NCBI GenBank assembly: GCA_015501605.1
Contig: JADNRZ010000011.1
Coordinates: 992,001-1,056,000 of the forward strand
Reading direction: 5' to 3'
DNA: 64,000 bases
DNA from: Panaeolus papilionaceus
Lineage: Eukaryota; Basidiomycota; Agaricomycetes; Agaricales
The notes below the pieces were generated by a model that saw only the letters and a list, made by a program, of their open reading frames with translations, made no database searches and was not told where the DNA came from. The translations under genes were made by a program, and so were the position numbers. Position 1 is the first letter of the stretch, and the number at the start of each line of letters is the position of its first letter. Positions 34,144-47,067 of the stretch are shown piece by piece.

Positions 34144-35636
34144 ATGCCCAGCAACCTTCCAATAGAGATTTACCAGGTCATTATCGATTTTATTGCTCAA
34201 GACACTGAGTGGTACTACATCTCTGCACAAACGATGCGCGACCTTTGTGCATGCTGTCTCGTTTGCACGTCATTTGTCCCATTGTGTCAGCGACACATTT
34301 TCGCGCAGGCAACCATTGGAAAAATGACGAGTCAAGGTTATGTCGGTCTCCACTCTGCTTTACGAGAACGGCCTGGCCTCTCAGCCTACATGAAACGCTT
34401 GGTATATCTCAATAGACAAGATGCAACCAAGAGCACTGCGCCCTGCATGTCTGCGTTGATGAACCTCCCACAACTACATCGCCTTGACCTATGGTGCAGA
34501 GATACATCACCAATCTTTGGCAGGGACATCAGCGAGCCTTTTGGGCCTGGGCAATTTTTCAAACACTGCATTTCGTCTGGAACTCTGACAACACTTTCCT
34601 TTTACCGAGTCCAGTTTCTACCAATATACGACGTTCTATCAGCCGTGAACTTGACCTACCTACAAATCCGTGGCTGTGGATTTAAAGTGGAGCCCAATCT
34701 CCTCCCGCATTCAACCAGTCTGAGGCATCTGGATATCGAGTATGTGAATGGTTTCTCGTTGTCAATTTTTCAGGGAATCAGCACATGTCTTGAGACTTTC
34801 TGCCTTGAGTTAGCCTTTCTCTGTTCATCGCGATTCACTAGCTGTCATTCTTACTCTGCGTTCTCAGCGGGCCGCTCGAGGGAATAACCAATTCTCCGAC
34901 ACTACCACAGATGTTTCCGGATCTGAGGAAACTCAGAGTGCGCGATACTGTTTATGACCATCCCACCGAGGCGACCAGGACCCTCAATCGAATCCTTGAA
35001 ACTACAGGGGATTTAGAATGCTTGGCAGTCGAAGGTGCATGGTTAATGATAATATGATCCAGAAATTCGGCGCAAACCATTTTTATAGCTGATTTTACCT
35101 GTTTCTGGCATCAACCCGAGGTGTTCCCCCTTCACATCCAGCAATGTCTCCTCAATTCCCAATCATCACTGAAAAGACTCCACTTCTACTTGACTGTGAA
35201 TCATGCTTGGTTCGTTCATGAGGGCATGTACAACGTCTTATCCGCCGTCACTGGCCATAACGTCATTGAAGAAGTAGAATTTGTTATTTTTTTTTCTGGG
35301 TACTACTTGCCGTCCATGTCCCAAGTCGGACAACCCCTGCTTTCGTACAACGTGACACCAACCTTGGAAACATGGTCCAAGCTCGACGAATTGCTTGATG
35401 ACAAAAATTCGTTCCCTTGCCTTGAAAAGGTATCTGTGCTTATCGTTCTTGAGGATCGTTTCAGGTGTGTATTACTGCAGGGTTACAGGTTATATTGTGA
35501 GGAGGTCCGTGAGTTTCGTCGAAGTTTGAGGAGTTCATTTCATCGTATTAGTACCAACCCCAAAATTAGATTTAGCGGGGATTTGGAAATATGTCATGAT
35601 TCTACGTATCGATTTCCAGATTTTTACCAATTTTAG
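34144..35636 (+). CDS. F-box-like family member C, intact
   Basis: Exons 34144-34808, 34868-35034 and 35089-35636; 459 residues. F-box-like N-terminus: MPSNLPIEIYQVIIDFI, then MRDLCACCLVCTSFVPLCQRHIF. Leucine-rich middle (NLPQLHRLDLWC, GTLTTLSFYRVQFLPIYDVL, HLDIEYVNGFSLSIF) and a conserved C-terminal part (LHIQQCLLNSQSSLKRLH, TPTLETWSKLDELL, FPCLEKVSVLIVL, NPKIRFSGDLEI). The first donor is weak (GTTAGC; member G has GTGAGC). No premature stop. SCF adaptor role is inferred from the F-box resemblance only. Closest relatives here are G and J. Confidence 0.8.
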
Positions 35637-36908
35637 TATACGTACCAAAATAGTATAAGGTTTTGTTCGATGATTGGTTCTCTCCTTTTGTCACGCTGAG
35701 GGTAGTGTACTAATCCTGAATGGTTACCCCATGAGTAAGGAAAGTCGGATCATGTCATTCGAGGCGCGGGTACATCAGCAAATCGGGAACTTTCTCGTAT
35801 GCCAATAAAATGAGTAAAATATACTGTGAGGACAAAGATGTACCATAATGTAAAGTGGGGCCATTCCGAGCTCCAAAAGGTTTGATAAGATTGGGAAATT
35901 CAGCAACCTTAGGAACCTTGCCAACACTTCATCAATTTTGCGAGCCTTACCAAGAGTGGTTAAGGCATTTCATGATGGTGGGTAGGTGATCAGCAATATG
36001 GGCAGCTTATTCAATATTGTGACTAATAGTGATTATCAAAGTGGATGAAATTAGGGGTGTAGACAATACATCATATTAATTCGTCACGAATATCTGTACA
36101 AAAGGCTGTACATAGTATTAGATACACTAGATATGTACATAAATTTAATAAGGTTAATGCTCAAGTCAGAGACAGAACGAAGCCAGAAATAGTTGTCCAA
36201 TGCAAGACTCAGTAATTTCCGAAACAAATGCAGCAGTTGCCAGTACCAGATTTAGCACAGAGAAACCAAAAGACACCATGAGTAGTGAATCGAGATTTGA
36301 GATATCAATACAGGAACAGGATGTGCTATGACAAGGACCTGTTCAACATACCTTGGATGCAATGATGGTAGCAGTCGAAGTTAAGGTGGGGAAGTATTCG
36401 GTATCACACTGGTTGGACACTCTTTTATGTGCCCGTAGACTGCCCCACATAACAACACCGGCTCCATTTGAGTGTGGAGCTGTTGAGCTGCTCCAATGAG
36501 CTCCGTGTCATGGGTCAACCGGTCACACCATGCCCACTAACCTTTTGGGCACTATTTGAGGGGGACTGGAGGCTTGTGGAGGTCTTGCGAGGTGTTTCCA
36601 ATAATTATGAAAACCTTATAAGGCTTTCCTAACCTTGCGAAAATTCACAATCTTAAGTTTGGCACAGAATGTGACGATATCATTTACATGGTCTTTAATT
36701 GGTCTTGTATGTTCGACTGAACATCGATTGTCCCTATTAGGGCCAATTTGCATTACCTGGTAAAAATCGTTTTGCTGATGTACAAACAAGCTGAAATACA
36801 TCGCTGTCTCTGTTGTAAAAAGGAAACCAGGGTCGATGTGTATTCGAATTCAAACGTTCTACTGCACAATAAAAGCAGCCCAACGTCCATTTTTTTAATT
36901 TTTGACAA
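35637..36908. other. intergenic, no gene seen
   Basis: A/T-rich with short phrases recurring (AACCTTG, GCGAGG/CCTTGCGA near 35910-35960 and 36575-36640). No protein recognised. Confidence 0.45.
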
Positions 36909-37446
36909 TCAAGTGTGGAAAATACGCCAGTGGACAATGATCTCAACATCCGGGTCACCCTGGCAGCCCATATCGCCTCTAGCTCCAACCAAGCCGTTAG
37001 ACTGGAACATATCAATAGACGAATGGATAAGATCCATGATATCCTGATTTCCGATCCTGAAGTCGAAACCGACTCCACCCGTAGCTTGGACGGCGAATGC
37101 GCAGGTGCCGAATTGGACGAGTTGGTGCTCGCCAAAGAGGGCAACGGTCTGGTAATTTAATTAATGGATGTTTGTTAACATGCATATAATAATTGGTGTT
37201 AATGCTACTTACCCAAGTTCCACCTCCGGAGATGTTGTTTGCAATGGTCAAGCAATCGTCGACTCTGGGTGAGCCTCCGCTTGTTTCACCGCCGAACCAA
37301 GAGTTTCCACAATCATTGATGAGGTCGCGCGAGGCCAGGTATGTGACGGGCGCTGGCGAGACACCTGGATCGGCACTCGGCGCAGGGACACTGTTTGCAA
37401 CGACGAAGAGGGAGCTGAGCAGAACGGCGATGATGGAGAATTTCAT
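36909..37446 (-). CDS. secreted Hce2/Ecp2-like protein
   Basis: Exons 37446-37213 and 37148-36909; 157 residues. A clear signal peptide (MKFSIIAVLLSSLFVVANS) is followed by a short Pro/Ala-rich linker and the Hce2 domain: NDCGNSWF, RVDDCLTIANNISGGGTW, LVQFGTCAFAVQA and FRIGNQDIMDLIHSSIDMF, then GDMGC. Four cysteines suit two disulfides. Hce2 (homologues of Ecp2) is a fungal secreted family first seen as plant-pathogen effectors ('putative necrosis-inducing factor') but widespread in saprotrophs, where a role in competition is suspected. Nothing here shows toxicity. It acts outside the cell. Confidence 0.87.
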
Positions 37447-37580
37447 AGTTGGATCTGTAGAATGGCCAGCGTATCATAATCAGCCGTTGGTCTGGTAATA
37501 CAAGTAAAGTGAATAGTACCTGTGAAGAACTTGAAGACGGTTTCGAGTTGCCTGTAGGATAACTGGGAGCTAGGAGATGG

Positions 37581-37588
37581 CTTTTATA
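37581..37588 (-). promoter_or_regulatory. TATA box of the Hce2-like gene
   Basis: TATAAAAG on the minus strand, 135 nt before the ATG. Confidence 0.5.
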
Positions 37589-38617
37589 CCTCTTGATCAT
37601 CGTTTATGCTTTTCAGTAATACCTTGGACCCATACTATTTGTGTAGTTGAAATGTATAGAGCCATAATGCCTGGGTCTATGAATATCTGGTATATTTTCG
37701 TCCGCCCCTCTTTGATATGGGTCAATCTGTTTTTAGCGGTCTTTTTAATGAAACCGCACCCACTTCGGACATACTCTCCATTTGAAGATCAGACCACGGA
37801 TACCGCACTATGTAGTTCGAACCTCGTTTAATTCAAGTTGCTGTTATTTTGGTCAGTGTTCTATGGTCAGAGGCACATGGGTCACAGCGCCAAGGAACTG
37901 CATTGCAGAGCCGATGAAATTGTTGAATTGAAGCACCATAGTATAGTATCATCATAACCGTGCTTTATAGCTGCTGCGGACTCGCGGACCTGCATTTCGA
38001 GTCCACAGTAGTGTGGAGAGATGACTTGGAGAAATCTATATTGCTGGGTATCTAACATGTGAGGCCCAAGCCATGTGTGATCTGTGGATCTTTTGATATG
38101 GTTGAAATATTCATAAATGCTTAGTAAATTAAATGCAAGCATGACGACCTCGTTCGAAGGTTCCTGCACCCCGAGCAGGAACCAGCATCCAATTTCAGGT
38201 TCGAGGTGATCAGCGGGGACAGGGTTCGCCATCAAACCGGCCATCACTCATTCTGATCCGGTTTTCACACTTCCCACCTGCATCTTCAGCGACTTGTCTT
38301 TTGACCGTCTCTGGTGTTTTTATAGCTCCATCATTATCTTTGAATGAGGATGCCTGGGATACATCCGTTGCACCAGGGAAATTGAAAACACATGCCAATG
38401 CTCTAGCCATAAATTTGGAAAACATTCTCAAGGCTTGTTCATTGACAGCCTGCGATAATTCATGTCTGTCGTCATATTTTTAAATGCTATCCGAACCGTA
38501 CAATACCCGAAAAACTACAGGACATCTCGGGTGCTGACTTATCTTGCTTTTCCCTTCTTTCTCTACTTCACTCTGAGCTCCTAGTTGTCGTCCAGTTGAG
38601 CTTCGCCCTTTGTTATC
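37589..38617. other. divergent intergenic region
   Basis: About 1 kb between the Hce2-like gene and the SDR gene; no gene recognised. Confidence 0.45.
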
Positions 38618-39907
38618 ATGAACCTATTCCCCCGACGCACGATCTCAGAGGATGACTTAGTGGATTTACGAGGCAAAGTTGCGGTCGTAACCGGTGCAAA
38701 GTAAGTCGCAACGCATCATCATGATTCCTCTTCCTACTCCTCACAATCACTCACCCAACACCCCACAGCACAGGCGTTGGCTACGGCACCGCCCAATTCC
38801 TCGTCCGCAAAGGCGCAAAAGTATACATTGCCTCCCGTAACGAGGCGCGGGTGTCCGAAGCTATCGACCGCCTTAAATCAGAAGGCGTGGGCGACGGAAC
38901 GTTGGTGTGGCTGAATTTGGACCTTTCGGATCCTCGGTTGGCGAAGAGGGCTGCTGAGGAGTTGTTGGAGAAGGAGGAGAGGCTTGATATTTTGGGTACG
39001 TTTTTCTTTTATTGTTGGGGTTTTTGATGAGGGATAACGGAAGAGCTGATACATTTTCTCTCTCTTTTTGTAGTGAATAATGCGGCCATGTGAGTGTTAT
39101 TTGAAAATGGAGATTGGTGGATGTGGATTCACGTACTGCGTAGAGGATTAGGCCCGTTTTCGCTCGATAAAGATGGGTTACTTGATATCATGGTTACAAA
39201 GTGAGTTCCAGGCTCCAGCGCTCTGGTTGTATTTGAAGGCGTTGATGATGGTTATAAAATTACAGCCATATAAGCCACTACACGTTAACACGCACTCTGC
39301 TACCCCTACTCAAGAAAACAGCCGCCCAACCTGACTCCGATGTGCGCATAGTCAATGTAAGCACTGCTCCGCTACACATCATTAAAACAGAAATCCCATC
39401 TTATTCTTCGAGCAGGTGACCTCCCTCGCTCATAACAGAGTACACCCTACCACCTTCAACGGAAAAGCAAGCCTAAACAAAGACTACGGCAACAGCTTCG
39501 GCTGCCACCTCGACACATACGGACACACCAAGCTCGCCAACATCTTGCACATCAACGAACTCCAACGCACGCTCGACGCAACCCATTCGAACATCACATG
39601 TCTTTCGGTGCACCCAGGGACAATCAAAACGCGAGGCTCGGATGCGTTTCTCGATCGTGTGCCGTATTTCACGACTCTAGCAAAGATGGTAGGCGGGCTC
39701 TTTTTTGGCCCGTGGAGAAATGGGGGTATGAGTGTTGCGTGGGCAGCGGCGGGGAGGGAGATTGCGTTGTCGAGAGAGAGCTATCGGGGACGGTATGTGG
39801 AGCCCGTTGCGGTTGTTGCTACTCCATCGAAAGAGGCGAGAGATGAGAGGCTTGCAAAGGAGTTGTGGGACTCGACGGAAGAGGTATTAAAGGAACTGAG
39901 CATATGA
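38618..39907 (+). CDS. short-chain dehydrogenase/reductase
   Basis: Six exons: 38618-38700, 38769-38995, 39074-39089 (16 nt), 39144-39200, 39266-39356 and 39416-39907; 321 residues. Rossmann motif TGANTGVG (~24-31), LDLSDP, NNAA, then the catalytic set Ser161, Tyr193 and Lys197 (YGHTK). HPGTIKT follows the active site. It is an NAD(P)-dependent oxidoreductase of the retinol-dehydrogenase/WWOX-like fungal group; substrate unknown. The 16-nt exon 3 is fixed by frame and by VNNAAIGLGPF. Its stop lies 42 nt from the stop of convergent F-box-like member D. A decayed copy of its 3' end is at 56.7 kb. Confidence 0.9.
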
Positions 39908-39948
39908 AATGAAAGCACCTCTGTGAAATGATCTATTGTAAATACCGC

Positions 39949-41466
39949 TCAAAAAGTAGGGGCTTCAGGAAATGTATATGAAGATAAATTATGTATCTCC
40001 ACCCGTCCTACAAACTCTATTTTAGGATTAGAGAAAAGCCCGCTGAACTCACGCTCAATGACTTTTCCGTACCCCTTCAAGTCCTCGCGGTCGAGACGCC
40101 AACCGGTATCGAAATAACTGTATTGGGGATCCATGATGAGGACCTTGACATGGACCTTTCGAAGACACGGGAAGAGCGACATGTCTTCAACCAGCAGCTT
40201 GGCGAGCTTGCTCCAGAGTTCAAGAGTCGGGGACCATATTTTTGGGTCCCATATCGCCAAGCAATAGAACACTATGATGTTGATTTCCTCGATAATATTT
40301 TGACTTTGAACTGCGGACAAAACATCGTATATGGCCTCTCTGAGAATACCCGGATCGTCGACGGAGTAATAGAGGTGGGGCCTTTTAAGAGATGCTCGGG
40401 AGTTGAATACGCATTCCCGAACCCGGAGAGGCATACATGTTGATCTGCCAATGAAATCGACTGAGGCGTTGGAACATCATGATAGGGCAAAAGAATGGTC
40501 AATGAATCATCGAGAAAAGAAGGAATACCGTGCACACCTTGAACAACCAAACACTCTAATTGTGAGGTGTTATCGAAGATGTGGTTCATAACATCCACCT
40601 TCATGCGATCGTGTTCATTCGCTGGTACGGGTTTTGAGTCAATAAAGATGGTTGTTTGTATTTTCAGGTTCTTCAAGGTCGGGAACACCTCGGAGAATGA
40701 TACCGGGCCAAGGAAGTCATTTGGAGCAGCGCTGAACAATATACGAACGGTCAATATACTGAAAATGCTATGATAATGATAGAGCTGACCTGAGAATGAG
40801 GGTTTTGAGTTGCATGCCAGGTTGGAAGCATTGCAGCAAAACCCCGCTCACACTCTCGAGATCCAGATGTCGCAGGGATTTCGCAGGGGGGGGAGGTGAT
40901 GAAGAGAACGAAATGCCGCATTGAATAATCTCTAGTCTTCTTAGGTTGGGTGCTAAAAGAATAATGTCCAGGGGTAAAAAATCGACTTGTGCAATTGCGA
41001 CAATTGTTAGAGTGCTGGATGTGATTTACTGCTGGAAGAAGTGTGAAGCTCCGTATGGACGACTCGTACCTCTGCCAAAATCGCGGGACTGATCATCGTC
41101 GCAACAGATGTCAAGGTGTTCGACTGCTGGAAGGTGTAGAAGCACGGAGAGGCATGGATCATTTGGGATTTCGGGTTTTGCATCCTTCCTGAAACCGTAA
41201 GCCTGAGGTAAGGAATGGACAATGCATTTGACGAGGCTAGCAAGCCGAGCGTTGTCCTGCAGAATAATTGCAAGACGGTTTCGTTCTAACCACGGCCCAA
41301 CATCTACTTCTGCAAAAATGTGCGGCTGGCACAACGCAGCGAAGGATCGACAAACAAGAGAACAAGCACAGAGATCGCGGTAAAACGGCACCGGTACGCC
41401 GTACTTGGTAACTTCAACTAGATTTTGAATAATCAACTCTACAAGTTCGATGGGAAGTCTGGGCAT
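39949..41466 (-). pseudogene. F-box-like family member D, one nonsense codon
   Basis: Exons 41466-40790, 40731-40538 and 40460-39949 keep frame throughout. A TAA at 41026-41028 in exon 1 stands where intact members have Tyr (HFFEEYIS here HFFQQ-stop). Everything after it still reads as good family sequence (LDIILLAPNLRRLEI, FLGPVSFSEVFPTLKNL, LRVRECVFNSRASLK, NPKIEFVGRVEIHN). The loss is therefore recent, or the single codon is a read error or a recoding event. Without it the protein would have 460 residues. The first intron is best drawn as 58 nt (40732-40789). Confidence 0.8.
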
Positions 41467-41616
41467 CGTTTTTCTTGAGTTGTTGTCGCACCAAGAGTTG
41501 GACCTGGGATTAGGAGAAAGAGAGGAAGCTCGGGGTTGGGAACAGTGATGATAAACGTAGACGAGGTAATCGTAAACATTTGACTCGGATTATATCACAG
41601 GAAAGAAAAATAATAG

Positions 41617-42803
41617 ACATGGAGATGATTAGAAAGATAGTGTACGACTTCCTGTCATACACAGCCATCACGTCTATCTATACCACATCGAGCGTATAGT
41701 TGAGACATCTGAAACATCATATAAAATGCCATATTTCGCTAACCCCTTGGGTGACCTCCTATGTGGGATTGTCGTCCTGCTTCGACGATTCGGAATTGTT
41801 GAGGGATAATGTCAACCGGCTTGACGGAGTCCAGAGTTGCATCGTCGCATTTGAGGAGCTGCAGCATGTGTGGTGCAGTGCTCTACCACGTTTTTTGGTG
41901 CTTTAGACGCGTGTCTAAACGGACATTTGATGTCCGTTTGGTAGGATAATAGATGGTTTATTAGGCTGTGTAGGTAGATAGGTAATATTAGGGAAATAGG
42001 TTGGCGAGGCTGCTTAAGACCACGATGACTTAGTTTCAAAGAATAAGATGAATTGGCGTTCATATGCCTGGCTTTTGTAAGTGGAGTATACAGCGTGAAA
42101 GCACGATGCAAATATAATCTCGGTGCAATCTAATCGACCGGTGCAGTAACTGTCCGAGCCTGTCTGATGGGACTGATGGGATCCGAATTGAGCCATCCGT
42201 TCCTTGTTCTCCTCCCTCTTCTTTCGTTCGTCCAATACTCACTCACTCATTCACTCGCTCACGGCTTGAATCATCTCAGTCTGTCGTGTGGATCGGGTCG
42301 GTGGTGATCAGAACGTGGCTCTGACTCTGATCTAGTCATTTACTGTTCACATACCCAGGCTTGCTGAGGACCTGCTCTGTCCTGCTGCTTTCCCTCTTCT
42401 TTCTTTACTTGCCTCTTTACTGGATTGAATCTTGGCGACTGTTGTACATACCCTTTCTTGAATAGCACTCTCAACATCGATTGACATGCTCTCTGTGTTC
42501 ATCCATCCCTAATTACATTGCATACCCACCCACCGTCAACTCATGTCGAATTCTTGTGCTCAATCACGCATTGCAACGACTCTTGACGTCTCTTACGAGT
42601 TCCAGTTATCGGTACACAATCGCCTACTATTAGAGTCTTCTCATTATCCTCTTCATCCTTTCTGCGTCTCACTCACTACACCCACACACGCGCGATACCT
42701 CATACCCGCCCATAGAAAGACAGAAGACACCACACAACCCCCACTATACACGCCCTAGATGCTCGTCATCCATCCCTCCAGTCGATGCGACGTCTGCCTC
42801 TAA
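41617..42803 (+). pseudogene. duplicate of the RING gene promoter and first codons
   Basis: 41617-42800 matches 45756-47109 almost throughout (for example the shared ATGGAGATGATTAGAAAG start, GACGCGTGT, CGACCGGTGCAGTAACTG and the CGCGCGATACCTCATACCC stretch). It ends with an ATG at 42759 followed by 13 further codons of the RING protein's start (MLVIHPSSRCDVCL) and then TAA. After that homology stops. It is a promoter-bearing 5' fragment that could still be transcribed. Confidence 0.85.
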
Positions 42804-42918
42804 CATTGGACGTCATGTTGCAATGAAGTGGCAGCCATTCGTGATTCTACTTGGCCAGGGAATATTGATTTTTTGTTGCAATTAGTAGGATAGTATACGG
42901 AACATAAATGAACATAAA

Positions 42919-44408
42919 TTAAAACATGTAGGTCTCAGGAAACTCATAAGAATCAGAGTCATCTGTTCCCACCCGCAATCTAAACTCAATTTTAGGGCTT
43001 GCAAGAAGCCGTGTAAACGAGCGCCCAACACCCTTTCTAAACTCATCCAACACTCCTTGACCCGCACCATGCACCTGATCGTATTTGGTCTCCAAGATGA
43101 GAATCTGGATATGTACCTTTCGAAGATACGGAAAGAGCGATCTATCTTCATCCAGCAGCTCGTCGAGCATGCTCCAGGTCTCGAGCGTGGGCACTACGAC
43201 GCCTTGGAGTGTGGGTGAGATTCCAAAAATCCTCTGGAAAAATACGATGATATCAACTTCTTGGATGATGTTTTGACCCTGAACGGCAGATAAAATATTG
43301 TAGATGCCGTCATGGATCATAGCTGCAGTTTGGAGGGTGTAGTAGAGGTGTAGGTGTTTGAGTGATGCACGAGTGTTGGAGACACATTCTTGGATTCGGA
43401 GAGGGAATTGTGTGGATGGGCCCATAATCATAGCTAAATATGCAAATAGTAAGTAGCGGTCAACTTATCTATCACTAGTAGGAAGGTGAAATAAGCTCAC
43501 CTTCGACAACTAAACCTTCCAACCGAGTTGCGCTTTCGAGTATGTCATTCTGGATAATTGTTTCTTCGTAAGGGCCTGCCTCTGCGTTGAAGACGACAGT
43601 GTTTATCCTTAACTTCTTGAGAGATGGGAGTACGGCTTTGAGTGAAGGGGAGCCGAAAAAGCCTCTGAAAGAATGGCTATATCAAAAGTATGATTTTTGC
43701 TGCAAAAATATATGAAAATGCAGCTTACCGAAGAGAAAGGGTGTTGAGGCGCATGCGTGTCCGGAAGCATGCCAACCAAAAACTGCTAATATTGTCAAGA
43801 TCCAAAAGTTGCAAAGCTTTCGGAGCAGGAGCAGGGGACGAAGTGCCAGTGGTTGATATACCACACGCAACCAGCCGTAGTCTCCTTAGATTAGGCTGTG
43901 AGAGAATGATATGAAGTGGTATAAAGTTGGCTCCTTGAATAGAAAGACTCGTTAGACTGCTGGATGAGATGTACTCCTCAAAAAAATGCGAAGCTCCGTA
44001 TGGTTCACTGATAACTCTGTCAAAATTGAATGACAAGTCGGCACACACGATTTCGAGGCGTTGAACTTGTGGAAGGTGCAAAAGCACAGAGAGGTGGGGT
44101 GAGGGAGCGTTTATATTTTCGGGTTTCGCGTCCCCTGAACGAAAATAGACGACGCGTTTGATGAAGCATGCAAGGCTGGCATTGCCCTGTAAAGCCATGG
44201 CAAGACGATTTCTGGTCAGTCCACCATCGATACTAGGTCCAACTTGCACTTGTGCAAAAATGTGCCGCTGGCATAAGGTGACAAATGAGCGACAGACGAG
44301 AGAGCAAGCGCGGAGATCACGCTGGACATGTGCAACGTCAGACTTGGGAGCTTCAATGAGTTTATCAATGATCAGCTCGATCAGCTCGATAGGAAGATGG
44401 CTGGTCAT
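42919..44408 (-). CDS. F-box-like family member E, intact
   Basis: Exons 44408-43729, 43676-43501 and 43433-42919; 456 residues. Start at MTSHLPIELIELIIDKL (by homology; in-frame upstream ATG at 44522 ignored). F-box-like part RDLRACSLVCRSFVTLCQRHIF, leucine-rich body (LHLPQVQRLEIVC, SLTSLSIQGANFIPLHIIL, LRRLRLVACGI), and conserved end (LRIQECVSNTRASLKHLHLYYT, FPYLRKVHIQILILE, SPKIEFRLRVGTDDSDSYEF). No break found. Lies between the two copies of the RING 5' block. Confidence 0.8.
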
Positions 44409-44849
44409 ATTCTTTTTCAAGAGGAATTGTGAATTGCCAGTGGTCTTGTGATGGGACAAAGGTGATGGCCAGAGGGAAGAAAGAGCATGGTGTTGGGGTG
44501 GATGTCGAGCACTGGATAACACGGCAACTGCCGGCCATACGACAAACGTGACTAAGTTCTACTTATCGAATTGTATTTGATTGAAAATTCAATTATTTTT
44601 GCGTCGAGTTACCAAACTTGTTTCGAAAGGAGTTGCATCTTCCCCCATCTATTAACTATTTCAATTGGTTTTCCGCTTTATTCGTCACCAGTTGTATTAT
44701 CGGTATATTATTCTTAACACATTGATCATGTCGAAAAGAAGTGGGCGACAATTCCGAGTTCTGGATGACTGTTATCTCGCATGGATTCACAGTCATTCAG
44801 AGTCAAAAAGATAGATTAAGTGATGCCCAAAATACATCTCTTTATTTCA
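44409..44849. other. intergenic, no gene seen
   Basis: Promoter side of member E up to fragment F; no other frame recognised. Confidence 0.4.
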
Positions 44850-45245
44850 GAAATAAGTCTGAATATAACTGTTTTTGGGTTCCATGACGAGGATCTTGAC
44901 ATAGACCTTTCGAAGACACGGGAATAGCGATATGTCTTCGTCCAGCAGCTTGTCGACGTCGAGCTTGCTCCAGAGTTCAAGTGTTGGGGAGAATATTTTT
45001 GGGTCCCATATCGCCGAGCGATAGAACACTATGACGTCGATTTCCTCGATAATATTTTGACTTTGAACTGCGGACAAAACATCGTATATGGCCTCCCAGA
45101 GAATGCCCGGTTCGTCGACGGAATAGTAGAGGTGAAGCCTCGGGAGTTGAATAAGCATTCCCGAATTCGGAGAGGCATACATGTCGATCTGCCAATGAAA
45201 TTGGCTGAGGCGTTGGAACATCAGAGGGCAAAATAATGGTCAGTT
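44850..45245 (-). pseudogene. F-box-like family fragment F (partial copy of D)
   Basis: Corresponds to the second intron and exon 3 of member D (GNAYST..., YYSVDEPGILWEAIYDVLSAV, QSQNIIEEIDVIVFY, LFPCLRKVYVKILVMEPK). An internal deletion of about 16 nt after CAACTCCCGAG removes the SLKR segment and shifts frame. Exons 1 and 2 and the last ~50 residues are missing. It is the D-side remnant of the same duplication that copied the RING 5' block. Confidence 0.8.
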
Positions 45246-45755
45246 GAGCCGTGAAACTTGACAAAATTAGGGGCTTTCAGGTTTTGTCATCGTTACGCTC
45301 AACTTCATGAAAGAACAGGTCGGAGAAGATATATCCCCTCACAGGACTCGTTGGTCAATGTGAGGAACTAGTTGTAACTTGTGGTAATCATAACACTATC
45401 AGGCACCAGTGCTATTCATTGCTTCTCCCTCCCCCTCTCGTCTTCGACCAAGGTTGAATCCTCATGGGGGAATGTTGCCTTCTTAGTTTCGAGTCGTAGA
45501 TCGAGAAACAGTAACAGTAATCATAGTTTAGTATTCTTCCGCCGACCCCGGGCCCAGGGGGGGTCAACCTTAGTTGACGACGAGTGGGGGTAGCTACTTA
45601 TCTAATAACGAATTTCTGAAAGGTTGTCTTTGTGCTGGGTGTCGAATGAAATATTTCAAAGTGGTAATCATAGTACTACACAGAGCTTGACACAGACTGG
45701 TAGCGGGCCATACCGCTTGCCGGCGCCGTTGATTATTAAATATGATGATTTTAAT
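45246..45755. other. intergenic
   Basis: Short gap before the right duplicate block; includes CCCAGGGGGGGTCAACC at 45551, a sequence echoed in inverse sense at 51533. No gene. Confidence 0.4.
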
Positions 45756-47067
45756 ACATGGAGATGATTAGAAAGATAGTGGATGACTTCCCGTCATACA
45801 CGGCCATCACGTCCATCGAGGGTATAGTCGGGGCATCTGAACCATCATATAAAACACCATATTTCGCCAACCTCTTGGATGACCTGCTTCGACGATTCGG
45901 AATTGTTGAGGATAATATCAACCGACTTGAGGGAGTTCAGAGTTGCATCGTCAAATTTGAGCAGTAGCTGCATGAATTTTTGCATCCTTAGGTGTCGGGC
46001 TCTATGGGGTCATCGAGCCCTCAGCTGGCAGGAGAAGTGCACGTTGCGCGCTACATTCACAGTCGATTATGAAAGCTTGGAGGAAATACTTCGTCGGATG
46101 GTTCAAATGGTAATAAGTAATGAATAAATAGTGAAGGCCCTGTGAAATAATAATAATCATAAGTGCGGTGCAGTGCAATGCAGTGCTGAGCCACGTTTTT
46201 TGGTGCTTTAGACGCGTGTATAAAGGGACTTTTGATGTCCGTTTGGTCGGAAAGTAGATGGTTTATCAGGCTGTGTAAGTGGTAGTAAAACCTGCTAGGT
46301 AATATTAGGGAAAAGGTAGATGAGGCTGCTTAAGACCATGATGATTCAAAGAACAAGATGAATTGGTTGTGCATATGCCTGGCTTTCGCAAGTGGAGTAA
46401 ACAGCGTGAAAGCACGATGCAAATATAATCTCGGTGCAATCTAATCGACCGGTGCAGTAACTGTCCAAGCCTGTCTGATGGGATTGATTGGATTGAATTT
46501 GTAGCTCCGAATTGAGGCATCCGTTCCTTGTTCTCTTCCCTCCTCCTTCCTCCTTCCTATCCTATCCTTTCGTTCGTTCATCCACTCATTCATTCACTCA
46601 TTCACGGCTTGAATCATCTCAGTCTGCTGTGTGGATCGGGTCGGTGGTGATTAGAACGTGGCTCTGACTCTGATCTAGTCATTAACTGTTCACATACCCA
46701 GGCCCCTCTTCTTTTCTTTACTTTTTCTCTTTACTGGATTAAATCTTGGCGACTGTTGTACATTATCCTTTCTTGAATATCGTTCTCAACATCGATTGTT
46801 ATGCTCTCTCTGTCCATCGATCTCTAATTACACCACCATCAACTCATCTCGAATTCTTGTGTTCAATCACGCCTTGCAACGACTCTTGACGACTCTTACG
46901 AGTTCCAACTACCACTACGCCATCTGAATCATCTACCCTTAGAGTCCATTCATAGTCCCCTTCATCCCTTTCTGCAACCTACCCACACACCCACACACGC
47001 GCGATACCTCATACCCACCCATAGAAAGACAGAAGACACCACACACACCCCGCTATACACACCCTAG
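45756..47067 (+). repeat. right copy of the 1.2-1.35 kb duplicated block; RING gene promoter
   Basis: Partner of 41617-42758. Here it runs into the complete RING gene. Differences are small indels and substitutions, for example extra sequence around 45990-46140, so the left copy is slightly shorter. Confidence 0.85.
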
